Positions 47,194-55,526 of a DNA stretch of 64,000 nucleotides are shown here, piece after piece. Location: assembly GCA_017527065.1 (NCBI GenBank), contig JAFXQO010000025.1, positions 38,001 to 102,000 of the forward strand. Direction: 5' to 3'. This DNA comes from Clostridia bacterium (lineage in GTDB: Bacteria > Bacillota > Clostridia > Christensenellales > Aristaeellaceae). The notes under the pieces were generated by a model. That model worked only from the letters and a program-made list of their open reading frames with translations. It had not been told where the DNA came from and made no database searches. Every line of letters begins with the position of its first letter. Within the stretch, counting starts at the first letter, position 1. The translations under genes were made by a program, and so were the position numbers.

Positions 47194-47685
47194 CTATCCC
47201 AGCGGCCGAACCGCCGTGATCTCATAGTACATCGGGGTATAGCCCTGCGGCGCGCCTTCCAGCAGCTTTGCCAGCAGCGCCTCATCCTCAACGAGGCGCA
47301 GCTGCATGCGCGCGCCTGAGGTAGGATAGATCGCCCCTTCCGCCGGCAGCGCCGCGTACATGGCCGTCAGCTCGCTGCCGGATTCGACGTTGGCCGTGGT
47401 TTGATTGGCGGCCAGACCGAGCTGGAGGTAATACGCGTCCCCCTCCTTCACGCAGCCATAGATGAAAAAGGCGAGGTTCGGCGTCCCATCCGGGTTCACG
47501 GAAGCGATGGCGTAAAAACCTGAGTGCGAATTGATTGCGTCCATCAGATCGTCCCCGTTCAGCATGCCACTCCCGTAAAAGTCCGTTATGGAGGCGGATG
47601 TCATCGCGTCGACTTCGACGGACTCCGCCTCTGCTGGCAGCAGCAGGACGCAGAGCAGCAGCGCGATCACCGACAGTTTTTTCAT
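47194..47685 (-). CDS. Exported PNPOx-like flavin-binding protein
   Basis: A 163-residue protein with a signal peptide (VIALLLCVLLLPAEA). The mature part resembles the split beta-barrel of pyridoxamine 5'-phosphate oxidase-like proteins: SGFYAIASVNPDGTPNLAFF, YLQLGLAANQTTANVESG and YYEITAVRPLG. Such proteins bind FMN or heme-like cofactors. Export is unusual for the fold. It is the last gene of the ten-gene iron operon, three bases after an ABC ATPase gene, which suggests extracellular flavin-based iron reduction, an inference only. Confidence 0.72.
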   Translation of the reverse strand: MKKLSVIALLLCVLLLPAEAESVEVDAMTSASITDFYGSGMLNGDDLMDAINSHSGFYAIASVNPDGTPNLAFFIYGCVKEGDAYYLQLGLAANQTTANVESGSELTAMYAALPAEGAIYPTSGARMQLRLVEDEALLAKLLEGAPQGYTPMYYEITAVRPLG

Positions 47686-47688
47686 GGA

Positions 47689-48408
47689 TTAACACTCCTT
47701 TCCCAGCTCCGGCGCATCAAAGCGCCGGGCATTTTGTTCGTCCGAATACAGTCTGCCTCCGTCCATCCGGAAGCGCCGGTTTCCAAATCGCAGCGCTTCA
47801 TTGTCGTGTGTGACCAGAAGCACCGCCTTCCCATCCTCCTCCGCCGCCCTGCGAAGCAGCGTGAGCGCAGCGGCCGTGTTCTCATCGTCGAGATCGCCGG
47901 TTGGTTCGTCGGCCAGGATGACCTCCGCGCCTCCGGCCAAAGCGCGGGCGATCGCCATGCGGCGCAGTTCCCCGCCGGAGAGCTCCGCGGGCCGCGCATC
48001 TTTAAGATTCGCTATGCCCAGGGCTTCGAGCCAGCGCATGGCGGTCTGCTCGTCGCCCTTTTCCCCGTTCAACTGCGCGGGCAGAAGCACGTTTTCCAGC
48101 ACCGTCAGCGTATCGATGGCGCTGCGGGACTGGGGAATCACGCCGATCTTTTCGCGGCGCAGGCGGGACAAGGCCTTATCCGGGAGGACGTAGAGATCCG
48201 TGCCTCCCAACCAGACTTTGCCCTCGGTGGGCGTCAGCAGCCCGGCCAGCATGTGCAGAAGCGTCGTCTTGCCGGAGCCGGACCGGCCTGTGAGCAGCGT
48301 CACTTCACCAGGGCGCAGCTCCAGGCTGACATCGTGCACCGCAAAAAAATGGTTGGCCTTCCCGGTCTTGCGGAAATAGCGCATGGACAGGCTTTCGGCT
48401 TTCAGCAC
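47689..48408 (-). CDS. ABC transporter ATP-binding protein (LolD/MacB type)
   Basis: A 239-residue ATPase with Walker A LTGRSGSGKTT, signature LSGGELRRMAIARALA and Walker B VILADEPTGDLDDEN. It is of the LolD/FtsE-like class that pairs with FtsX-type permeases and usually drives mechanical work rather than direct import. It lies three bases from the permease gene upstream, its likely partner. This is the second ATPase of the operon. Confidence 0.9.
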   Translation of the reverse strand: MLKAESLSMRYFRKTGKANHFFAVHDVSLELRPGEVTLLTGRSGSGKTTLLHMLAGLLTPTEGKVWLGGTDLYVLPDKALSRLRREKIGVIPQSRSAIDTLTVLENVLLPAQLNGEKGDEQTAMRWLEALGIANLKDARPAELSGGELRRMAIARALAGGAEVILADEPTGDLDDENTAAALTLLRRAAEEDGKAVLLVTHDNEALRFGNRRFRMDGGRLYSDEQNARRFDAPELGKEC

Positions 48409-48411
48409 TTC

Positions 48412-49614
48412 TTACTCCCCCTCTCTCAGCGCGACGCCCGGGTCGACCCTGCTGAGCCGCGCCGCCGCCCAGGCGCCCGCGACGCCGCCAACCAACAGCG
48501 TCGCCAGCAGCGTGACGGAGGCCAGGCGCAGCACCGTGACGGCGGAGGGCGTCAGATAGGGCAGCCCAAGCCGCGTCTCGATGAGCGTCGTGAAGGGAAA
48601 CACGCCTGCGGCCGCGATCCCAACGCCGAGAAGCGCTCCCGCCAGGCTGCAAAGTCCTGTCTCCGCCAATATTTCCGCCCTGAGTCCGCGCCGGGATACG
48701 CCCAACAGGCGCAGCACGGCGAACTCCCGCCGCCGCTCGTGAATCATCATGGCAAAGGCGATCAGAAGAACGATCAATGCCAGCGCCCACACCGCGCCGA
48801 TCAATCCCGTCACAGCGCGGGAAATGCCGGCAAGGCTGTCGGAAACATCGGTGAACATGCTGCGGGCGCGCACAGCGGTGACCTTGCGCACGTGGCCGTT
48901 CAGCCAGGTATTGACGAGGCCCACATCCCAGCCGTCTTTGACCTTTACGTAGACAGCGGAAATCAGGTCGTCCGTATCGCTGCTGATCTGATGGGTGACG
49001 CCTTTGGCTTCCGCCGCGGCCAGCAGTTTTTTCATGGTGTCCAGGCTGCAATAGACCGCCGTATCCAGTCCTGTGCCGGTCTCGGCCAGCCTGGCCACCA
49101 CGTGCGTGTGCTGATCATAAATTTTGAGGGTCTCTCCCACGCCCGCCGTTACGTTACAGCCCACGACCACCTCCATGTCGCCGAGCTCATGAGAATAGCT
49201 CTCGTCAATCCAGGGCTTCACGATGAAATCCGTTTCCGGATCAATGCCGATGATCTGCACCTTGACGGCGCAGCAGTCCGCCTTCAGCGAGGCCAGGAAG
49301 GTCTGTGGCGCGGCGATCTCAACGCCCTGCGCGGCCCGAACCTGATCCAGCACGGAGGCATCCATGTAGAAAGCGCCCGTGGTGCCCTGCAACAATATGT
49401 TCTTGAAACTCACCTTGCTTTCGGCGGAAGACGGCAGGACGATGATATCCGCGCCGAGGCGCGCCTCGAGGCTGTCCAGTCCGCTGCGGAGCGAGCCGAT
49501 GACCAGGGAGCCGCCGAACACGGCCGCGGCCAGCAGAGCCGTCAGCAGCAGGAGGGCGGCGGTTCGCCCGGGCTTGCGGAGCAGGTTTTTGAACGGAAGA
49601 CGACTGGCTCCCAT
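48412..49614 (-). CDS. FtsX-like ABC permease (third of the operon)
   Basis: A 400-residue MacB/FtsX-type permease with one N-terminal helix, a large extracellular domain (about residues 40-260) and three C-terminal helices. ALIVLLIAFAMMIHERRREFAVLRLLGVSRR is the coupling region, given here only as a family pattern of ERRREFAVLRLLG. Partner of the ATPase encoded next. It shows only weak resemblance to the two other permeases of the operon. The extracellular partner is probably P19 or FTR1 by analogy with known FTR1-P19 systems. Confidence 0.87.
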   Translation of the reverse strand: MGASRLPFKNLLRKPGRTAALLLLTALLAAAVFGGSLVIGSLRSGLDSLEARLGADIIVLPSSAESKVSFKNILLQGTTGAFYMDASVLDQVRAAQGVEIAAPQTFLASLKADCCAVKVQIIGIDPETDFIVKPWIDESYSHELGDMEVVVGCNVTAGVGETLKIYDQHTHVVARLAETGTGLDTAVYCSLDTMKKLLAAAEAKGVTHQISSDTDDLISAVYVKVKDGWDVGLVNTWLNGHVRKVTAVRARSMFTDVSDSLAGISRAVTGLIGAVWALALIVLLIAFAMMIHERRREFAVLRLLGVSRRGLRAEILAETGLCSLAGALLGVGIAAAGVFPFTTLIETRLGLPYLTPSAVTVLRLASVTLLATLLVGGVAGAWAAARLSRVDPGVALREGE

Positions 49615-49617
49615 AGG

Positions 49618-50010
49618 CTATCGCGCCTCCCTGCGGGTCAGCAGCCAGCCCGTAAGCGCCACCACAAGCATCGCGGCGAAGAGGATGATCATCGCGGGCC
49701 GCATCAGCATTCGGCAGCGCATGGTCGGGGCTTTGCACAGGGCGATGAGTCCGCCGGGCGTGCAGATGCCCAGAATGGACGACGGGATCATCGCCAGGTA
49801 CAGGCCTGCGCGTTCCTTTTTCAGCGCCAGCGCGGCGGCGGCCAGCACGGCCAGCAGGCAGCCTTCGCCCAGCAGCGCCTGGCCCGCCCAGTGGCATGCG
49901 CCGAGGCTTCCGTCCTCATGCGCGCAGGGGGCCAGGAAAGTCTGGCTGCCGGCGATCACGACCAGCGAAAGCGCCAGCATCGCGCAGGCGGGGATGATGG
50001 ATTTCTTCAT
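49618..50010 (-). CDS. DUF4418-like small membrane protein
   Basis: A 130-residue membrane protein with four hydrophobic segments. Conserved-looking cysteines are in FLAPCAHEDGSLGACHWAGQA and GICTPGGLIALCKAPTMRCR, a pattern matching the DUF4418 family that commonly sits among MacB-like ABC genes. The Cys and His pairs face outside by the positive-inside rule and might bind metal or pass electrons, but the function is unknown. The start at 50010 has GGGAGG; a longer frame overlaps the upstream gene. Confidence 0.75.
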   Translation of the reverse strand: MKKSIIPACAMLALSLVVIAGSQTFLAPCAHEDGSLGACHWAGQALLGEGCLLAVLAAAALALKKERAGLYLAMIPSSILGICTPGGLIALCKAPTMRCRMLMRPAMIILFAAMLVVALTGWLLTRREAR

Positions 50011-50027
50011 GAGGCACCTCCCGACGG

Positions 50028-50702
50028 TCATTTGCCGAAGTTTTCATTGACGACTTCCCGCGCCACCCGGCCGTGCTCCAGCACGATGGTGCGCTGGGCG
50101 GCCTCGGCCACTTCCGGGTCGTGGGTGACCACGATGAGCGTGGTCCCCTCCCTGTGGAGCTGGGCGAACAGGTCCAGCACGATGTTTTCGTTGGCCTCGT
50201 CCAGATTGCCGGTGGGCTCGTCGGCCAGGATCAGCTCGGGATGGTTGATGAGCGCCCGCGCCACGCACACCCGTTGCTGCTCGCCGCCGGAGAGCTGACT
50301 GGGCAGGTGCCGGGCCCGGTCCCGAAGGCCCACACGGCCCAGCGCCTCCAGCGCCTCCTTTTCGTCCGGCAGGGAGTGGTAATACTGGCTGACCATCACG
50401 TTCTCCACGGCGGTCAAGTAGTTCACCATATGGAATTGCTGGAAGATCAGGCCGATCTTGTCGCGTCGGATGTCGGTCAGCTTCTTGCTGCTCTCTTTGG
50501 AGAGATCCACGCCGTCCAGCAGCACTTCGCCCTTTGTGGGTTTATCCATGCAGCCGATGATATTCATCATGGTGCTCTTGCCGCTGCCGGAGGGACCCAT
50601 GATGGCCACCCATTCGCCCTGATCCACATGCAGGCTCACGTTGTCCAGCGCTTTCAGTTCGCCATATATCTTCGAGATGTTTTTCAGTTCAAGCAGGCTC
50701 AT
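50028..50702 (-). CDS. ABC transporter ATP-binding protein (LolD/MacB type)
   Basis: A 224-residue ATPase: Walker A MGPSGSGKST, signature LSGGEQQRVCVARALI, Walker B LILADEPTGNLDEAN and switch VVTHDPEVA. It is the canonical MacB-like partner of the FtsX-type permeases encoded just upstream. The ATG at 50702 has AAAGGAG at correct distance and lies just after the permease stop, so the genes are coupled. Confidence 0.93.
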   Translation of the reverse strand: MSLLELKNISKIYGELKALDNVSLHVDQGEWVAIMGPSGSGKSTMMNIIGCMDKPTKGEVLLDGVDLSKESSKKLTDIRRDKIGLIFQQFHMVNYLTAVENVMVSQYYHSLPDEKEALEALGRVGLRDRARHLPSQLSGGEQQRVCVARALINHPELILADEPTGNLDEANENIVLDLFAQLHREGTTLIVVTHDPEVAEAAQRTIVLEHGRVAREVVNENFGK

Positions 50703-50704
50703 GC

Positions 50705-52162
50705 TCATTCTCCTTTCAGTACCAGCGCGGGGTCGATGGCCACTGCGCGCCGGATGGGCAGCAGGCAGGACAGGGCCGCGATGGCCATGGAAACGACGAC
50801 GGCCGCGGGCAGCAGCAGCGGCTGGAAGGTGATGGAGGAGCCGAACACGTTCACACTCACCACCTGGGCGAACACGAAGCCCAGAATGCCGCCCATTACG
50901 CCGCCCAGCAGGCCCAGGAACAGGCCCTCGCCCAGGAACTCCGCCCGGATGGAGCCATCCGACGCGCCCAGCGCCTTGCGCAGGCCGATTTCCCGCCGCC
51001 GTTCGGAGACCACCGCCATCATGGTGGTGGACACGCAGATCATGGTCAGCAGCAGCACCACCAGCGTCACCAGGAACACCAGCGCCGTCAGCTTTTCCAG
51101 CACAGCCGCTTCGGAGCGGGCCACGCGCTTGACCAGCCGGGCCTGAACGCCCTCGCTGCCTTCGGAAATGGCGTTCACGTAGCCTTCCAGCTGGTCCGCG
51201 GAGGCGGACACGCTCAGTTCCGCCACGTCCAGTTGATTCGAGCCGGTCATGGCCTCCATATCCTCCAGCGAGAGGAACAGGTAGCCTTCCTCCTCGCCGC
51301 CGGTGGTCAGGATGCCGGTCACGGAGAAAATCACCGTGCGGGGCTGGGTGGGCGCGGAGGTCTTCCGGGCGCCGTTTACGGCTTTGACCACGGCCTCGGA
51401 GGTGATCGTCGCGCCGGAAACGGCGTCGATGTCCTCCTCCGAAACGGGCGGGGTCATTCCAATAAACTGACTGAGAAACGCCTCGTCCTTCGGGACCTGG
51501 CCGCCGAACTCAGGCGTCTGCGTGGAGGCGTCCACGCTCAGCGAGGCGATCGCCCCGCTTTCATCCACCTCAACGGTCACATACACCGCGCCGCCGCCGA
51601 AGCCCTCGGCGCTGCCGCTCAGCGTATCGACCGGCGCGTCCTCTCCATCGGACGACGCGCCCTCCTGCGAGGCCGCGGGCTGCCAGGTCAGCTCCATTGT
51701 GGAGCCCAGCTTCACGCCGATGGTGTCGGCGATTTCCTTGCCCACCAGGATTTCGCGGGTGTTCTCGGGGTAGCGGCCCTCCACGCTGAAATAGGGGCTG
51801 GTCTTCGCGATCTGCGAAAAGTCCGTGCCCGCTGCGGTGAAGGACTGCTGGCGGCTGGTCATATCCAGGCGCACGTAGCGATAGGGGGCCGCGCCCACCA
51901 GCGCGTCGCCGGGGATGACCTGCAGCGCGTCCTGCAGGTTCGCATCGTTCAGCTCGCCGCCCTCTTTGGGCAGGATGAGCATGTTCGCGCCGTAGGAGCG
52001 GAACTGCGCGCCCATCTGCCGGGGCACGTCCACGTAGATGGTCACAAGGCCTGCCAGGATGGTGGCTCCGATGCCGATGGACAGAAGCGCGATGAGCATG
52101 CGGGAGCGCCGCCTCAGCAGCGATGCCGTGATCATGCGCAGAGACATTCTTCTCTTCGTCAT
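50705..52162 (-). CDS. FtsX-like ABC permease with inserted FMN-binding domain
   Basis: A 485-residue permease with the FtsX/MacB plan: helix 1 (about residues 22-43), a large outer domain and three C-terminal helices with VVSERRREIGLRKALGAS. Inside the outer domain, residues about 190-265 form an FMN-binding domain: VYVTVEVDESGAIASLSVDA, a linker, then DAVSGATITSEAVVKAVNG. The motif SGAT (residues 249-252) is the known flavinylation site, with FMN linked to the threonine by ApbE; here that is Thr252. A redox-active flavin on an ABC permease in an iron operon suggests extracellular electron delivery to ferric iron. No apbE is in the window. Confidence 0.85.
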   Translation of the reverse strand: MTKRRMSLRMITASLLRRRSRMLIALLSIGIGATILAGLVTIYVDVPRQMGAQFRSYGANMLILPKEGGELNDANLQDALQVIPGDALVGAAPYRYVRLDMTSRQQSFTAAGTDFSQIAKTSPYFSVEGRYPENTREILVGKEIADTIGVKLGSTMELTWQPAASQEGASSDGEDAPVDTLSGSAEGFGGGAVYVTVEVDESGAIASLSVDASTQTPEFGGQVPKDEAFLSQFIGMTPPVSEEDIDAVSGATITSEAVVKAVNGARKTSAPTQPRTVIFSVTGILTTGGEEEGYLFLSLEDMEAMTGSNQLDVAELSVSASADQLEGYVNAISEGSEGVQARLVKRVARSEAAVLEKLTALVFLVTLVVLLLTMICVSTTMMAVVSERRREIGLRKALGASDGSIRAEFLGEGLFLGLLGGVMGGILGFVFAQVVSVNVFGSSITFQPLLLPAAVVVSMAIAALSCLLPIRRAVAIDPALVLKGE

Positions 52163-52176
52163 GCCGCTTACCTCCC

Positions 52177-53472
52177 TCAGTGCCCGCCGTGGAGCACTTC
52201 CGCGGGCCGCAGGCGCAGCACCATGCGGATGGCGGGCAGGCTGCCCGCGATGGTGACCAGGGCGATGAGCCCCGCCACAATGGGAATCACCCGCGGATTC
52301 ATGTCGATGGCCGATGAAAACACGCTGCGCCCGATGAGCTGGGCGAAGCCGAAGCCCAGGAAATACCCGCCCGCGAAGCCGACGAGGGCGGTGATGAGGA
52401 TCTCCGTCATCACCACGCCGGTGATGGAATGATCCCGCGCGCCGATGGCCTTCAGGAGGCCGATCTCCTGGCTGCGCTCCATCACGGAGGCGGTGACGAG
52501 GTTCGATATGCCCAGGGCCGAGCCGATGAGGCTCAGCGCGGTGATGAGGATCATAAGGAGTTTGGTCTTGTCGAGGATGGTGCCCTCGCTTTCAGCTACC
52601 TTGCGCACGGCGCTGGCCACCGAACCGGTGACGACCTCCTGAATCTGATAGCAGATGGCGCTCACATAGGCCGTGCAGTACCAGGTCTCGTAATCGCGGC
52701 TGCTCAGCGCCGCGGGATTGCGGGCCGCCCGGCGGGCCAGCTCGTTGTCTGGGGTGGTGAGGGCGGACACCTCGATGGAGGCCACCTTGTTCTCCCGATC
52801 CGTCAGCGCCTGGACGAGATCGAGGGTAGCGAAGATCTGCTCGTCCTCGTCGCCGCCCGCGTCGTAGACGCCCGCGACGGTCACGTCCTTCTCGCCGGAC
52901 GAGGCGGCGATATGCACGGTGTCGCCCGCGTGCCAGTCCATTTTCTGGGCCAGCAGCGCGCCGACCATGATTTCGGAGGCGGCGTTTTCATCCTTCTCGT
53001 CCAGCCAGCGCCCTTCGGTCACGTCCCACCAGGAACGCATGCCCACCACGCCCGCGTCCAGGCTCTCGCCGGTGGGCAGATCCAGGTGGTGATTGAACCA
53101 GGTACCCGTCATTTTGACCTGGCTTCCGTCCGGCAGCGCTGCCTGGGTGTCCAGGAAGGGCGTGAAGTCCACGATGTTGAAGGCCCAGAAGATGGTTTTG
53201 ATCTTGCCCAGCTCGTCCTCGCGCAGGTAGGCGGCGTTCAGCTCCGCGCCTTCGCCCACGTCGTATATGTCGGACAGCAGCGAGGAATCCTTGGGCTTCA
53301 CCACGATGTTGGCCCCGTAGTTTTTCAGTTCCTTGTTGACCTTTTCCTCCACGCCAAGCACCACGTTGAGCATGCCGGTGGCCAGCGACGCGCCCAGGGC
53401 GATGGTCAGCGCGATCAGCAGCATTTTGCCCTTCTGGTGGAAGAGCACGCCGCGAATCATACGAAACAGCAT
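52177..53472 (-). CDS. FtsX-like ABC permease (first of the operon)
   Basis: A 431-residue MacB-type permease. One N-terminal helix, KMLLIALTIALGASLATGML, is followed by an extracellular domain (about residues 45-270) and three C-terminal helices containing SVMERSQEIGLLKAIGARD. It lacks the FMN-binding insertion of its neighbour. Similar permease pairs occur beside FTR1-P19 in Campylobacter and Bifidobacterium. Spacing to the neighbours is 12-14 bases. Confidence 0.88.
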   Translation of the reverse strand: MLFRMIRGVLFHQKGKMLLIALTIALGASLATGMLNVVLGVEEKVNKELKNYGANIVVKPKDSSLLSDIYDVGEGAELNAAYLREDELGKIKTIFWAFNIVDFTPFLDTQAALPDGSQVKMTGTWFNHHLDLPTGESLDAGVVGMRSWWDVTEGRWLDEKDENAASEIMVGALLAQKMDWHAGDTVHIAASSGEKDVTVAGVYDAGGDEDEQIFATLDLVQALTDRENKVASIEVSALTTPDNELARRAARNPAALSSRDYETWYCTAYVSAICYQIQEVVTGSVASAVRKVAESEGTILDKTKLLMILITALSLIGSALGISNLVTASVMERSQEIGLLKAIGARDHSITGVVMTEILITALVGFAGGYFLGFGFAQLIGRSVFSSAIDMNPRVIPIVAGLIALVTIAGSLPAIRMVLRLRPAEVLHGGH

Positions 53473-53484
53473 GTGCCGCCCTCC

Positions 53485-54780
53485 TTATCTGAATTCTTTT
53501 TCACCGGCGAGGATGTCTTCCAGCCGGAAGACCAGATTGCCGTCCTTCACCTCGTAGGCCAGCGGAATGGGGTTGCAGCCGCCCTTGAAGCCGATGGTGT
53601 TGATGTTCATCACCACGTCGCACCGCTTGCAGATGATCTGCCCGTTGCGCTCGAAGTAGCCGGCGTTGCCGCACACCTCGCAGGCGTCCAGGCCCACGCC
53701 GAAGCTGGCGGAATTCGGCTTTTTCACCACGATCCAGCGCACGTCGATGTTCTTTTCGGTCTTGTATTCAAAGCGGTGCAGGTGTCCGTCGCTCACGTTT
53801 TCCATGGACACCAGGATCACCCCGGCCTCTTTATCCACCGTGTAGGCCTCGGGGGCGGAGAGCTCCACCTGCTTCGTGTCGTTGGCCTTCACGACCGTCA
53901 TGATGACCGCGCACAGGACGAGGCACGCCAGCACGCCCGCGGCCATGCGCCGCCAGTGCCGGTTGCGGGCCTTCAGCTTGCGCAGCTGGGCGGGGTTGTC
54001 GTAGGGCTCTTTGATGACCGTGCCCTGGCGGAACAGGACGGCGGCCAGCAGCGCCGCGAGGACTGCCATGATCCAGATGAACAGCATGGAATGATTGGCG
54101 GTGAACATCATGATGTCGCCGATCCAGCCGTAGGCCTCGTCGGTGTATTTCACGGGCCATTTCAGCCACTTGGCCCGGTTCACCCAGGGCACGAAGAAGC
54201 GGCCGAAGCAGTACACGGCGAAGGACAGAAGGCCCGCGTTCAGCAGGAAGGGCGCGAGGCCGAAGGGCTTTATATCAGACGCGCAGCCGGCAAGCAGGCG
54301 CGAATAAATCAGCAGCAGGACGAGCGCCCCCAGCCATCCGGCCAGGCGCACCAGGTAATAGGAGGAAAGGTACCCCTGCCCCATGGTGTTGAAGCTGAAG
54401 GGATACAACAGCACGCCGGGCAGCGCGTAGAAGATCAGCGTGGCCGACATCAGCGAACCCGCGGCGCACAGCAGCGCGCCGCCCGCGTTCAGGCGCGCGT
54501 TCTTCTTCCGCCCAAAGAGGAGACAAAACAGCAGGATCAGGACGGTCAGCGCCAGGATGACGGCGTAGATATAGTGGTTCCAATGGCTGGAAATGATGAG
54601 CTTTGTGTTGAATTTGACAACGGCCAGCGCCACGGCGGCCAGAACGCCGGCGCCCAGGGCGATCCCGTGGATCAGCCGCCCCCTGCGGCCGAACAGCCGG
54701 GACAGCATGGCGTGCATGAGCGTGGTCAGGGTGACGGTCAGGAACAGATCCTGCGTCACCATCCAGAGATACTTAAACAC
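53485..54780 (-). CDS. DUF2318 membrane protein with Cys cluster
   Basis: A 431-residue protein. The first 290 residues hold about seven or eight membrane helices. The C-terminal outer domain is DUF2318, with cysteines at C367, C370, C384, C387 and C402 (CEVC, CKRC and KGGCNP). This arrangement suggests an iron-sulfur or heme-type metal site. DUF2318 proteins are regular neighbours of FTR1-P19 systems and are thought to take part in iron redox handling; the exact role is unproven. Confidence 0.88.
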   Translation of the reverse strand: MFKYLWMVTQDLFLTVTLTTLMHAMLSRLFGRRGRLIHGIALGAGVLAAVALAVVKFNTKLIISSHWNHYIYAVILALTVLILLFCLLFGRKKNARLNAGGALLCAAGSLMSATLIFYALPGVLLYPFSFNTMGQGYLSSYYLVRLAGWLGALVLLLIYSRLLAGCASDIKPFGLAPFLLNAGLLSFAVYCFGRFFVPWVNRAKWLKWPVKYTDEAYGWIGDIMMFTANHSMLFIWIMAVLAALLAAVLFRQGTVIKEPYDNPAQLRKLKARNRHWRRMAAGVLACLVLCAVIMTVVKANDTKQVELSAPEAYTVDKEAGVILVSMENVSDGHLHRFEYKTEKNIDVRWIVVKKPNSASFGVGLDACEVCGNAGYFERNGQIICKRCDVVMNINTIGFKGGCNPIPLAYEVKDGNLVFRLEDILAGEKEFR

Positions 54781-54890
54781 GATAAACCCTCCGACAATCA
54801 GAGTGTGTCAACGCGCGTCAAGCCGGCGCGCCGTCCCCCGCGGATGACGCACCGGCATGAAAGAGACTTGATATCAGTCGGTCTTGCGGA

Positions 54891-55442
54891 TTACCATTCC
54901 TTGACGAACTTCCAGCCCGTCCAGGTGGCGGTCAGCGGCTCGGTCCAGAAGCCTTCCTTGGCTTCGACGCCGGTCTCGGCGTCCACGTGGAGCAGATAGC
55001 CGTTCTCAGCGGGGCTCTTGATGTACAGGGTGATGGTGTACTCGCCCTCGGGCAGCGGGATGTTGTTGCCGTAGTGGGGGCCGTCGGAAGCCGCCATGGG
55101 CATCATGGAGCCGGAATACACTTCCTTGCCCTCCAGATCCTTGATGACGAAGTCGATGCTCAGGTAGGGCACCCAGCCGTCCACCGGGAAGCCGTAGGGG
55201 TTCTCGTTGGCGGTCAGATCCACTTCGATGTGCAGGTCGCTGCCCTCTTTGGGCGTGGCATTCTCGGCGGGGGCCATGTCAACGGGCTGGAAATACACCA
55301 TGGACATGGTCATGAAGCCGACCTCCTGTTCGCCCTCGACGCCCAGTTCGTACTCGTCGAAACCGGCTTCTTCCGCCAGACCAAAGGCGGAAACGCTCAT
55401 GATCGTCAGGGCAGCCAGCAGCAGGGCAAGAAACTTCTTCAT
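54891..55442 (-). CDS. P19-family periplasmic-type iron/copper-binding protein
   Basis: A 183-residue exported protein with a signal peptide (FLALLLAALTIMSVSAFGLA). It matches the P19/Tp34 family: H71-x-E73 in LHIEVDL, M116, H123 in GPHYGNN and H152. The spacing M116-H123 equals that of the copper ligands M88-H95 in Campylobacter P19. There is no lipobox cysteine, so how it stays near the cell surface is unclear. It would hand iron to FTR1, whose gene lies 84 bases upstream. Confidence 0.92.
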   Translation of the reverse strand: MKKFLALLLAALTIMSVSAFGLAEEAGFDEYELGVEGEQEVGFMTMSMVYFQPVDMAPAENATPKEGSDLHIEVDLTANENPYGFPVDGWVPYLSIDFVIKDLEGKEVYSGSMMPMAASDGPHYGNNIPLPEGEYTITLYIKSPAENGYLLHVDAETGVEAKEGFWTEPLTATWTGWKFVKEW

Positions 55443-55526
55443 TGTGAAATCCTCCTTGAATAATAAAGATGATTGATTGTATATCCGGCGCGGACTGCGC
55501 GGGGCAGGTCGCGGGGGTATCGGGGG

